A DNA stretch of 25,900 nucleotides from Phoronis ovalis (taxonomy: Eukaryota; Phoronida; Phoronidae): the NCBI GenBank assembly GCA_028565635.1, contig JAOXYB010054167.1:1-25900 (forward strand), read 5' to 3'. Below the pieces are notes generated by a model, which saw only the letters and a program-made list of their open reading frames with translations, was not told where the DNA came from and searched no databases. Each line of letters opens with the position of its first letter. Within the stretch, counting starts at the first letter, position 1. Positions 1 to 12,700 of this stretch are shown here, piece by piece. Position numbers and translations under genes: made by a program.

Positions 1-630
1 TTGCTATCGGTGACTCTAATTGATTCAGAACTTGTTATCAGGAGAGCATCTGCCTTGGAAATGTCTTTTTCTGATAATGCTATTAAAGTTCAGGCGATGT
101 TGTAATAAAAAGTTAAACTAGATAATACACGATCTATATTCGTTCATGAATCAACTTTGTGTTTTCTATAAAAAATGACACATTGTGTCGTGGCAAATTA
201 GAGTTCCAGAATGCACCAGATTGCAGGAAATAGCACCAAATATTGCCCCCGAAACCTCCTAGGTTCGCAACTGGATAGAGCAAAAATCTCACTAACCCCC
301 CTACGTTTGACCAGGGGAGGGTGGGGGGTAAATCCTATATTAAACGCTATACGTTTGTGGTCATTGTGATAACTTTTGAGATGATCCCTAAATGATATTT
401 TAATGGTTTTACAAGGTATCTTGTAGTACGCAATAATTTGATGTTATAACTGTTTTGTTGTATAAGGCATTTTGAACTTCATCCTTGTCAAATGGGGGAG
501 GGGCATGAAATTCAAAACTCTGTATCTGTCTTTCAAATGAGGTTTTGCTTCTGGGTATCTGTACAACAGAGTCAAAAGCTCTCAAGATATAAGTTAAGAA
601 TACCTATATTGTTTTATTTTTCATTTGTAG
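1..630 (+). other. 3' part of an upstream EHBP1 intron
   Basis: The acceptor TTGTAG at 625-630 immediately precedes the first CH-domain exon, so this stretch is the tail of the preceding intron. I checked it for an earlier exon: short open stretches near 35-115 have no plausible donor or EHBP1-like peptide. C- and G-rich clusters occur at 295-330 (runs of six). No gene or RNA is recognised. Confidence 0.75.
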
Positions 631-791
631 AATGGTGCCCCTACTGGTGGACATGCCACGGATGATTTATTACAGTGGTGCAAAGATGTCACAAAGGGCT
701 ATCGTGGAGTTAGAGTCACTAATATGACAACATCCTGGAGAAATGGACTTGCGTTCTGTGCTATTGTACACAAGTACAGGCCAGACTTGAT
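631..791 (+). CDS. EHBP1: EHBP1 exon: first half of CH domain
   Basis: Window residues 1-53 plus two bases of codon 54. The frame opens at base 631 directly after TTGTAG and ends at the strong donor GTAAGT (792). The peptide contains [17 protein letters not shown], a hydrophobic/basic first CH helix, then [15 protein letters not shown] and KYRPDL, the signature core of type-2-like CH domains in the EHBP1/MICAL group. The conserved W of SWRNG and the RPDL turn are present. The CH domain in this family binds actin filaments or acts as an intramolecular partner of bMERB. Any exon encoding the NT-C2 domain would be upstream of the window. Confidence 0.93.
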
Positions 792-3700
792 GTAAGTCTA
801 CCATCTGAGTCATCGTAGGCAATCATGTCAAGTCTGAGTCATCGTAGCCAATCATGTCGAGTCTGAGTTATTGTGGCCAATCATGTGGAGTACAATGTAT
901 TGGAAGTATAATTTTCTTTGTAGTGCTCTACATCTGAATGATTTATTACTGCCAGAAAAAAACAGAAAGATATTTGAAAAACTCATTGCACATACTATCA
1001 AATTATACGTGAATTAGATTTTATCACATTAACTTCGTGATAGGACCATTCTAATTACAATTCGTAGTTTGTTTCCGCTCTCGTTACTTATCTGTTATTG
1101 TATTCCTGTTATTTATCTGCTTTTTTTTTCTTCGCGAGAAAGAACATGGCATGTAATGGGCCTGTGTCAGAAGTTAGTGGTAGCTAAGAAAAAGGTCCGT
1201 TAAGTAATGAGAAGAAATGTAGCAGATAAATAACATGTGCAGAACAAACTTCAAATTTTAATTAGAATGTGATATGTCAAACAGGACTTTTTCCAACCCT
1301 AATGGTTTTAAGAGATCTTTATTAACAGTTTCTTGAACTAGAATGATTGTTTTTGTAGCTTGCAATTAAATTGTACGTTATTTTCAATAATTTTCATGTT
1401 GTAGAGACTTTCAGTCATTATCCAGTCATGATATACAGTCTAATAATAAAATAGCATTTGATGCCGCAGCCAGCTTAGGAATTCCAAAAGTCATTGAACC
1501 TTCAGACATGGTGTTGCTAAAGGTGCCTGATAAACTGTGTGTCATGACCTATTTATATCAACTACGCAGTTTTATCACTGGACAAACTTTAGAAATTCAA
1601 CAGATTGGAATGAAATCCAGTGATAGCACATATACTGTAGGCGAACACGATACTGATATGAATTCAAAAATATCAAATGAAATGTATGGTAAGGAAGTGA
1701 AAAAAAGCAAAAAGAAGAGAAAATCTCGTCATTTTCACAAAGAAAATTCCCCTGATGTGGAATCTTCCGGTGATCATCAACCTAGTCATGTACCTCCGAG
1801 ACTTCATAAAGAGCAAAGTCCAGAGGCAAAATTCTTAGAAGCACTTGAAGGTGATTTCATGGAGAAACCTGTAGTCACTGAATCTACAGAAGGTGTGCGT
1901 ACATCTCCAGAAAAAGACAGCGTAGCAAATTTAGATCTAGATGCTAAAAATAACAAGACGCATAAAAAAGAGCGAAAGTATAAGAAGAAGAGCGAAGAAC
2001 CGGATAAATGGTCAACTAGAACATCTCCGGCTAGATCAAGTCCAAGAACATCTCCGGCTAGATCAAGTCCAAGAACATCTCCGGCTAAGATGATGTCACG
2101 ATCTTCACCTCGGAAAGAAACTACTCCAGTACAAGAAGAATCTCCTGTTAAATTAATGACAAGAAAACAATTAACAAATCCCTTTGATAGTGATGAGGAC
2201 GAAGAAAATGTATCGTTATATGATAATAACAAAGAGGATGTACCAGCAAAAACAGGTAAGTCTGCTTAAACTGTACAAAATGTTTTAAATTATTTAGTGT
2301 TTTAAAACATATTGATGTTCTAGAAAAGATGTATGTTTGTTGAGGGATTAGACTGCTGGTTCCAAAGGTCTTATTATATAAAAAGCTGATTCAATATTTC
2401 TAGGCGCTTTGTGTGTACAAGGAGCTGAATGTCTTGCAGCAACTCGCATTTTCAAAGTTGCTGTCTATAAACCATATGTAGTAAGCTAACATTTGTTTTC
2501 GACATATGAAGGCAAGGCTCATTTTCAGTGTGTGTCATATAATGTCTGTATGGTAGTTATTTGTGAACTGTTTAAGTTTTAGATATGGGCAGTGGGGATG
2601 GACCTGATGGTAGGAAACAAAGCAGTTTGGTTGCTCATAGTTCAAACAAAGATAGATCTCACAAAAGTAGTCGTAACACTTCTGACAGACAAAGAAAGGG
2701 CAAGAGTTCAAGTCCAGAAGATGGTGTTTCTGTTAGGTAAGAAGCGGTATAATAAAATGTTTTTTTTTGAGAGATGTTTGCCGGTATCACTATAGTTTCT
2801 TGCAGTTTCTTACAAACCCCCAAGTTAAAAAAAGACCCTATCACTAATATATACTGCTGATGCTGTAATGTTTTGTTACATAAAAATCTAGTAAAATTCA
2901 GGCTTATTACAGCTATAATACAGTAGTTATCAGGCTTCTCGTATCACTATTGAAAATTGCTTTATCAGTTGTCTACTTTTCTTAATTCACTCACCAAAGC
3001 ACTTTCAAATTTCCTGATATAACCAGTGGAGGATCCACGATTCTCTGAAGAATTTATAATTATTTTGCAGAAAAAAGGTAGATCTTTTCAATTCATCCAT
3101 TTCACTGCTGTTGTCTACTTTGTTTTCCCTAACTTTCTCGAAATGATGGCTTGGTAATAGTTACTGCACCTCTGGTAATCTTGTAAATTCCCTCCCGTTG
3201 TGGTACAAGTAGTTGAATTTTTAATTAGCCCAAAGAAAGAAAGAAATAAAGAAATAGTGCAACATGACAAGGAACAACAACTGCAGCAATCTCATAAAGA
3301 ACACCGAAAGCCGAGACAGCTGCCTATACCCGGGGCTGTAGTAAAGGAAACTTCAGAAAAAACAAGCAATCCACATCCAATGAAGGAGTCCCCAATTAAG
3401 ACTCCTACAGAACAGGTACAATCACTGTTTTTCTGATAAACTTGTCATAGATAGGAAGAGATTCTTTTCATCCATCTCTTGTATGTCACTATAGAGTCAA
3501 TGAGTTGTCATACCATTTGGTTAACTTTGCTAAAGTATACATTATGGAATGTTTTTTGTAATATGTAAAACAAGGGCAACTTTTATTGAAGCTCATTCAT
3601 TTGATACATTTATATATGTTGTCCTGAATGGGTTACTCCTAACATATTTATCTGCACTTTAAAGCATGTTAAACAATGTTATTAGTTTTGCTTCTTGCAC

Positions 3701-6700
3701 GGCATGAGATTGACTTTACCTTTCTTTTTCTGTGTTAGCACTTGTTAAATCTCACATTTATAGAAACCAAAGTCTCGCCACGAAGAACTAAAAGAGCGAG
3801 CTCGTGTATTACTTGAAAAAGCTCGACAGGACAGTGCCTTGAAAGCAGACTCTAATAGAGGTATCTCTAGTAGAAAAGAGCATAAACAAAGGCAGTCATC
3901 TTCAAGTCAGGTATAAATGCACACATACATGTTTAATTTCCTTATCTTTATTTATTTTATAAGTTGTATGGCTGCTACCACATCACACAATAATGTTATA
4001 TGATTGAAAAGAAACTTTGTGTACTATTTGTTAAAAAGACACATTTTTGCAGTTTTACTTTTTCTTGAAACAGTTTTAGTTTGAACAGTTTTGTAAAATC
4101 TTATGCACTGAACTACTATGCAATATTATTTGTATACAATGAAGCTAGGTTCATATATGTATACAATAAAACTAGGTTCATATATGTATACAATAAAACT
4201 AGGTTCATATATGTGTACTGTAAAGTCATCTTTAATATCTTTAACCTTTTACTTATTTTTACTGTTAGTCTGATGATCCAGCATCAGAGCGTCAAAGAAT
4301 ATTGCGCGAGCGTGCTCAACAATTGATCTCAGAAGCCAGAACTAGTATCGGTAAACCAGAGCAACCAGTTGTCCATATTGCCACAATGAACAGCCAAAAA
4401 CGTAAGTTGTGTAAATGATAGTGTAGTTCATGTCCTCTGAATATTTTAAATGCGGCCTAAAACTTTCTAATTGATGGTGTAATGTTTTGTACATTTCAAC
4501 TTATTGCTTTTGGTTTTGTTCACAGTTACTTATTGTAATCTCGTTACCTACGTGTCAAGGCTCTGTTTGCATTATTTTTATTTTATGTTTAATAAATACT
4601 ATTTTTACAGTCAGTATTTTCTGTGGATCAGATCCTTGGTTTAATTATTTTCCTATTTTACACCATATTATGTTATAGTTAAGTTTAGTGATGGGTGCCT
4701 ACTGCGGTGATGGTTTTCTGTTTTAATTTTACTTACACATATTTCTTTCTTTTTCACCCTTTTGTTCCTTGTCTTGCCTGTGTACTGATTTCTCCTTGTG
4801 TTTCCTCCCACAGGCAAGGAATTCAAGTTCTACCAGTTTAAAAAGGATGGTGGGTTCTTTTTTATTGTTCTTTTTGTAGAAAATAACTATTTTACTCTCT
4901 GTTAAATTTCTCTAAATTCTCACTGTTGTAAGTACTGTGTGTGTTTACATCGTGTGAGTTTACAATATTACCTCTATTCCATCAGGGTTTTTTGCCAAAC
5001 ATCTATTTTTCTTGCGTCTATTTAATTACAGTTTCCTTGTAATCTGTTCACAGTGTGCAATGGCAACCAGAAATAGGTTTTCCTTTACGCCATCAAAATC
5101 TATTTTGGAGTCTTTAATTTCTGTTTTTCTTCATACTGATTTTAGTTACATTTCTGTTATTCCGTTACTTCAATTCCTCCGCAGCAATTTTCTTATTCTT
5201 CAATTAGCAAAAAAAGTAGTAGAGGTAATGTGGTAACTCCAAAATTTCTTTTGTGCCTAACCTAACCTTATTCATTATAAGTGGCAGGCATAGGAGCAAT
5301 ATAGTGTTAAATTATCTCAAATCAAATATGAAATTCTTTTATGCTACAAAATAGCTGTCAGTCATATTCCGTGCATTCTGTGATCAGTTGCAACTGACTT
5401 TTGTGAAATTGTATTTAATTTTTGAGTTGCAGTTGAAAATTCAACAATTTTAACAAGAGTATGCAGTTTCATTGTGTTTCGTATTATTTTTCATGTTATA
5501 ACTAGAAGTGTGTGCTTTATTCCATTGCTTTCTCATTAATATTCTGAAACTGTTACTAAACATACTTTTTTCCGCTTTGACTAACAGCTAATAGTGACAC
5601 ATCCCCAGAAAATACTGGTGATGGTAATACCAACCCTACGAGTCCTAAAGAGACAAAAACAGACTTACAACTTCGTAAAATTATGCTTTCCCGCCCCTCA
5701 TTGGCAACTACTTTGGCTTCTACAGCAGCAAGACTTGGTTCTGAGAGAAAACCAGCAAGCACTTCGAGTAGGGTGAGTCTGGTTTGCAAAAGTAATTTTG
5801 ACCTTTTATATGTTGTGCTGTTATGGATTAGTTTTATACTGTGAGTTGAGTGTCAGACATTTGTAACTTGCAAATTGTCAACTTTCTATCCTGTTCAGTG
5901 TGGCTCGCGCAAACTTTGGAAAGTGAACCTTATTTCTTGTTTTAAGTAATAAACTTCAAAATCCTTAACATTTTTAAAAAATTGATCAATTTTCTAAGTG
6001 GCAACTGAAATAAACGAGACTGATTTTACAGGAATCCAGCCTGAAAGATGACCTTGACAGTGACGGAGAACAGCATTCAGAATCTGGTTCAGAATCGGAT
6101 GAGGTATAGTTCAGTTTAGTTCGTAGCTAGATCAGTAAGAATTATACAGTTGAATCGTATATTTTTGTACTGTGAGTTCATTTGGAAACTAAAGCAGAAA
6201 ACTTTAAAGCATTAGTGATACCTTTTTGTTTTCTAACTTTTGTCTAATAAATATTTATTTCTTAAAACTATTTTTTTTATTTAAAGCTAAAACACTTTTG
6301 GCATGGATTTAGTACCTCTAAATGTTTAAATGATAATTCCCTGTACTATTTTATGTAGGATTTCATGGATACAAATGAGTATTGTAAAAATGAAAAGGAT
6401 GCTTTGGAACATGAACAGCGGCAGATTGATGAACAAGCAGGCGTACTTGAAGTAAATCTTAGACGTGTTATGGATAAAGGTACACTTTCTGTTAATCATG
6501 CTAATATTGAATATAGCATAGTCTTTTGCCAACAACAAATGGCTTTCATTTCTAATTTTTTTATTCACTGTGATGTCGTACTGTACAGCTTTGTTTTGTT
6601 AGAAAGTTTAGTTGCAAAACTAAGAAGCCATGATTTTAAAAAAATAACTGAGATGTGTTTTAAGTTGAAAATATTTCAAATTTTGCACATTTAAAGGCAA

Positions 6701-9700
6701 GAGTAAGGAGGAGGAAGAACAACTGATGAATAAATGGTTTTTACTGGTGAATAAGAAGAATGCTTTGATAAGAAGACAAATGCAGTTGAATATTCTGTGA
6801 GTTGTAAACTCAGATTCATATGAGAAAAGTTGATTTAAAATTCTGCAATAGCAGTTATGGTATTATTTTATCAAAATTATTTCTTAAAAATTTCTTAATA
6901 GTTTAATTGTTCCATTTTAAAAAAAAAACAACTCACAAAATGGTATATAATGTAGCCAGCACTTGATTTTCTAATAACTTCCAAACATTTGAGCCATCAC
7001 AAATAGGCTGTTTTTTTTATAGAATTATTACATAATAAGTACAGTACATATGTGTTATAAAAATACTTTTCACCAAATTAAAAATTGTAATTTTGCATCT
7101 TGCTCAAGAATATGAAACCTCTGAAAAGCCAAAAATTTGGTACTCTACCACCAGATGTCGCCACTAGTAAATATTTTAAACACTTTGTTAGAGACCACAT
7201 ATCCTAATGTTTACAGTAATAAGAATACATTTTCCAGTAGGTGTCCCCAGAGTTCTAAATTAAATTCCAACTTTCTCATGAAAACAATGTAAGTTGTCAG
7301 TAGTATCTTGTGAACATGTCAAAAGATGCAAAACACATGGCAATGTTTCCTACTCAATTAATGTTGAAATGTCAGTTTATTAAACTATGTAGTAATGTTA
7401 CATCTGTATACAAAAAAATGACATGTTTATACATTCTTTTTTAATCTACATAGATGTATGGATTATGCCAAAAAACTAGAATTCTTGCATTTTGAATTTG
7501 CCTACAGAAGCTGTTGAAAAAAAATCAAAGTAGGGTTGAGGCATTTGTTATATCTCACAGCCTGTAGATTTGAATTACTTACAGAATAATACTATTATTG
7601 TAAATAAGAACCCGTTGATGTCTTCCTTTGCCCCCTTGTTGTTTTTTCAGGAAACAGAGACTAGCAAAGAATTAAAAATCATAAAAGTGTATTAGGTAAT
7701 GAATTATTCAAAAGATTGTATTCATCCTATGCTACATGATACTGGCTAAGTGTATTATTACTGGATAAATTGATCATTTTAAATCACAATTAATTAAGGT
7801 GTTTGCTAGGAAGGATTAGCTGTGTAAACACTTGAAATATTAGATTAAATATCAAGTATTGTCAAACTTATTTTTTAACCAAAAATTATTGATTGTTTGT
7901 TCTAGTTTAGCAAATTCTAGGATAACTTGTGCAAAAATGCAGACTTTTTGTTGTTAAATATGTAAGGAGAGTAAATATTAAGAGATACTAATTTTTAGAA
8001 TGTTACCTACTGCTTCAGAAAAATATATCTAGCTTTTGTGTCATTTTAATGTATTTTAAACTTCTTAAAACCTTTCACCCATTTACTTATTAAAATAGCA
8101 ACAATTCTTAGAAAGTTGTTAAACTATATGTATATGTACTTTCCAACTCTCAAGAACTCTATCTTCTTATTTAAACTATACCATAGGGTACTTGAGCTTG
8201 GTCAGAAAGAGTTAAAGTTTGGATCAAAGATACCGCATTATTTAGTAAGATATTGTCTCCCCATCAAGTGTTGGAACAATTTTAAAGTTATGACATACAA
8301 ACCACTTTAAAATCAACTCTAGAAAACACTTGACGAAGTGGAATTTAGAGCGAATAAACATATTCCTAGATTCAAGTGTCATTCTCGCCAACAGCATAGC
8401 AGTATTTGTTAGTTTTGGTGTACAAACACTAATTTCATTGTTTACGTTCTTATTTGTCTTAGAGGTGTTTAGAGGGTAACTCTGAACATTACTGTGATTT
8501 GGCACGGCAGGAAGACTGCCGCCTTTTGAGTTGTCATCTATCATGATTACTCAATTCTATTGACCAAGTTCTTTACCAATACACTATGTGAAATATGTAC
8601 AACTGTTTGTGACTTGAAATGCAGAAAATAATCTTGAAAGTAGTTGCTCATATATTTTTGGAAACCAAATAAATGTTATGCAGAAATATCTTTATTCATG
8701 GTATGTAGATAAAAAATTAAGTTTCCTGTTTTGACAATGCAATAGGTAAAGGTACTATTTTTTTGTAAAACGTGTAAAAAGTTTAAACTGGCTATGTCAA
8801 TAAAAAAGATTTAAGAATTCTCAATTTGGCTGGGAAAAAATAGTAGCCTTTAATTAATTCTTTTGTTCTTGCTATGTTTTGAAATTTAAAGTTCAACTGT
8901 TTTTTTTGTGAGGATGGCACATTAGACCACCATGCTGGTAAATTTCCACTCTTGTGGTTTTGATTTCTTTTTCATATTTCATATTTGTTCAGGACACACA
9001 TTGATTTGCTTGGTGACACTGTAATTAGTCATATTTCCTTCAGATTTCAAACCATGCAGTCTTTGGAGATATTCTAACTTCCTTCAGCCAATATGTGTTT
9101 AAGATGTTTGTCTCTTAGATATCCTTATCTTACTTGGAACAGATTATGTATAAGTCCCAGAATGTGTATTTAAAAGCATTTCTGATTTACTAATTAGTAG
9201 GATTTGGGTTTTTATTTGAAAGAGCATCCTGTGTCTGTTGTGACCACCTGACTAAAATATTTACTTTGAATAAACCTTGTCTGGCATCCAGAGAGAAAAT
9301 TAGGTGATTTGTAAATAAAAACGAAGGGAAATAAATATCTTTGGTTTAAAGATATTTCAAGAAAATTAAGAATATATTTAATGCTAAATTAAAAATGTCC
9401 ATTTACTTTTTTACAATATTAACTGCAAAAATGCATTGTTCAAACCACTATTTTTTGGCATTACCTCGTTTTTGCACAGTCGATACTAATATTTTTTTTT
9501 AATTTGCATAGAACTAGCGTTGTAGGCTGATACAGAAATCGTAACCTACAGTTTTTCAGTGTGCAAATTGCATACTATTATGTATATTTAAATTTAACTT
9601 TTTATCCACTAAATGTTCATTTCAAGTTTGTCTTAACCATATAGCACTAGTTTGTATTAAAGATGATAGACCTAAGTCATATAAGTATGTTATAAATCAC

Positions 9701-12700
9701 TACAATTTTTATATAAACATCTAAAGCAGGGATCTGAAGATTTAATCATATTTTCTGTATTCGTGAAGATCATAAGTATTTTATTTTCCATTTATTGGCT
9801 AAAAAATCCTCTAAAATCTTTTAACCCAGTGTTTAGTATCATATATCTGTTGTAGGTACTTCACTGTGTAAATCCATTAGTGTAAAACCTGTCTAATGCC
9901 TTTTCAATGTAGTTGGATCACCCCCAGCCACTTGAAACAGCTTAAAATGGGTCTGTGTAAATTTTTATGAAAATTGAATTTTAATTTAAACTTGTGTATG
10001 TTTTTGTTAGGCTTTTGGTTAAGTAATATGTGGTAAGGGGTTTAGAGTGCATTGTATAGAAAAACAGACTACTGTTGTGAGAAAATGTTGAATGTTCTCA
10101 CTTTTAAAAGGGGTTATGTGCCTGGTAACAAAATAGGCTGAAACATTGTGGCACCCAGCATCACGGGTTTCACTCGTTCGTTGTTTAAAAATAATAACAA
10201 TAAAGTTATTTACATCCTGTAAATATATATAAATTTAAGAAGACTTTTTTTCGTACAATCCAAAAAATACAGATGTAGCAAGTTTCCTTAAATTTTTCTA
10301 AGAATTTCTTTCATAAAATTTGCAGTATTTTGTATGCCAGTTGGTATCCATTCAGCCTGAACATCTGAAGCTTCAGTATTGTCTGGCTGAAATAATGTCA
10401 TTTTTTGAAGAAAGTTTTAAATAAACTGAAACGTAAATTATTTTAGATTATATGTTCTATTTTTCCTATCTTTGATAATAAATTTCTTAGAATTTACGAG
10501 CTTCACTTATATATCCTAGATCCGATCTACCAATGTTTGCTGTTTGAATTTTGTATTCATTTCATTTATTCAACTACCATCGTTACATTAAAAAAAAAAC
10601 AGAAACATGAAATGGATCGCAAATGAAAAATATAATTGTTTTAACACTTGCAATAAAGCTGAACTTTTATAATTATTTGCTGCCTTGTCTTATTTCTAGG
10701 GAAAGAGAAGATGACTTAGAGAGAAGATTTGAGCTTTTGAATAGAGAATTGCGTCATATGATGCAACTTGAAGGTAAGCAAAATATATATATACATTGGA
10801 GCATGTATCATACTCGGATTAAAAGTTTTGAAGTAATGCAATTCTACCACATCATATTTTTTGCAAATGAGAGGTATTAGCCACACTGGGCCTGAAATCA
10901 GTTCAGCGAAGCTTTTTACTGATATAAACTCTAATTCACAAAGTATGTTTTTTAAAATGCATTTTGTTCAAGCCAATAAGATTAATTGGTCGCAGCAAAC
11001 AATCCCAGGTGTATCGACATGAAGACAAAAGAAGTCTACTAACACTTGTTTGTATTTGCAAGGTCGAGTTCAAGAACCGACCATTACAATAGAAGGGCTG
11101 GAAAATGAACATTTTGTTATTATGTAGTGTATCTGTTTGAATCCTCAAAAATGCTTGTTGAGCTGCTTTAACTTTTATGTACAGAAAGAAAGAATAAGAC
11201 TTCATTTAAAATGTTTACCATGTAAAACGCAAGTGATCTTTTATAGAAGTAAAATGTGTCCATTGGAAATTTGCTCTGGCGCATACAATTAATTTTGCTC
11301 AAATTATTTTTATAATTAGTGAAATACTTTGGTACAAGTGAAAAAATTTCATATGTTTGAAGATTTCAGAAATATGTTGTTATTTTTACACATTCTCTTA
11401 AAACATCATTTCAAAAATCAATTCTACGTACTACGCAAATAACGACAAGCAAGCTGACATTTTTGTTTGATAAAAGTAAAGCTGATCTAGCTGAAACAGG
11501 ATGGCTGGAGGGCTGCCCTATTGAAATACTATTTGTACATATGGATGAATAAAGTCATTAGTTGTTTACTCCTTCAAATGTCAATGTTTATTTCATGCTC
11601 CTGACACATTTTATCTATTGAGGAACTGAAACAACAACTTGCATCTGTTTGCTTATTTCATTCATATAACTTCTCATATTACAAATTTACTTCATCCCGC
11701 TTCGAAGAAGAAATTCCTTAGTTTTTCCTGCCATTAATGAACAACCCTAGCGGCATGGAGTGGAAGAGTTAAGCGCATCCGGGGGAGATACTGCCATTCA
11801 CAGTGACTATATATGCGCTACTCCATGGGCCTCCTTTTTTCAGCCTCCACTTTTATCATGGGGTATCTTTTTCATGTGGGGTTATGCAATTTAACGGGGG
11901 GGGGTTATCTTTTCAATATCACTGCAAGTTGTTGCATTTTTAGGTGCAAATTTTCAGGATTTTGTTAAATGTTTTAGCCATAAGGTGTGTATTTGTAGGA
12001 TTTTTTATCATGGGGTGTGTCTTGCAAATCAATTTTTACCATGGGGTATATTTTCGGATAGCAGTTTTTACCATGGGGTATGGATATTTTACCTTGGGCC
12101 TTGTACCCCTATCAAGTTTTTTTGGACTATATCTTCTTATAACTTTTCAAACAAATTGTAATGTTTTAAAGATAGTGGCTTGTATTGCTTCAATTAAAAC
12201 TATATGCTTTGAACCTGGGGCAAAGGGGTACCTTTTATGAGCATAAAGTTCCAAAAGTAGTTGCAATTTCACCCCACTCTGAATAAAAGTAAAAATAACA
12301 ACTTGAAATTTCATTTTAATCCCCACATTTTGCAAAAAGGGGTTGTGTACGTCCAAAAATGGGCATGTTTTTGAAAAAAAATTCTAAAACGTTGGGCGGA
12401 GCACCCTGTATAGAAGTTATAGAAACAGTGCTCCAGGGCTTTGAACTAGTATGCAAGTTGCTTTAGTGTTATTCAAGTAGGTACGAAGTCAGGGTACATA
12501 ATGTTTAGTCATATGAGAATTATGTTACCTGTACATTGTTATTTATCTATTTTTATCTTGTCCTGTCTGTGCCACATTTTAATTTAAACCTTGTAACTTT
12601 TCCTTTGCTCACTGACATTTACCGTGACTGAGTTCTGTGGATATTTTAATTTATGCAGATTTTTCCATTTATTGGTCAGTTGAATTATCTGTATAAGTAC

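Larger units (their letters stand above)
792..1404 (+). other. intron splitting the CH domain
   Basis: 613 nt, donor GTAAGT, acceptor TTGTAG. It interrupts codon 54 (Ile, phase 2). It contains a three-copy 29-bp tandem repeat just after the donor (803-889) and a foldback element (1047-1269), listed separately. Confidence 0.9.

Noticed and set aside
1804-2232. 142-codon minus-strand open frame
   Set aside because: It is antisense to the large EHBP1 coding exon; its repeated peptide is the mirror of the 27-bp coding repeat.
5256-5270. CCTAACCTAACCTT, telomere-like repeat
   Set aside because: Only about two units; expected by chance.
8242-8544. 100-codon open frame on the minus strand
   Set aside because: It lies inside a confident intron of the plus-strand gene, has no recognisable domain and no supporting signals.
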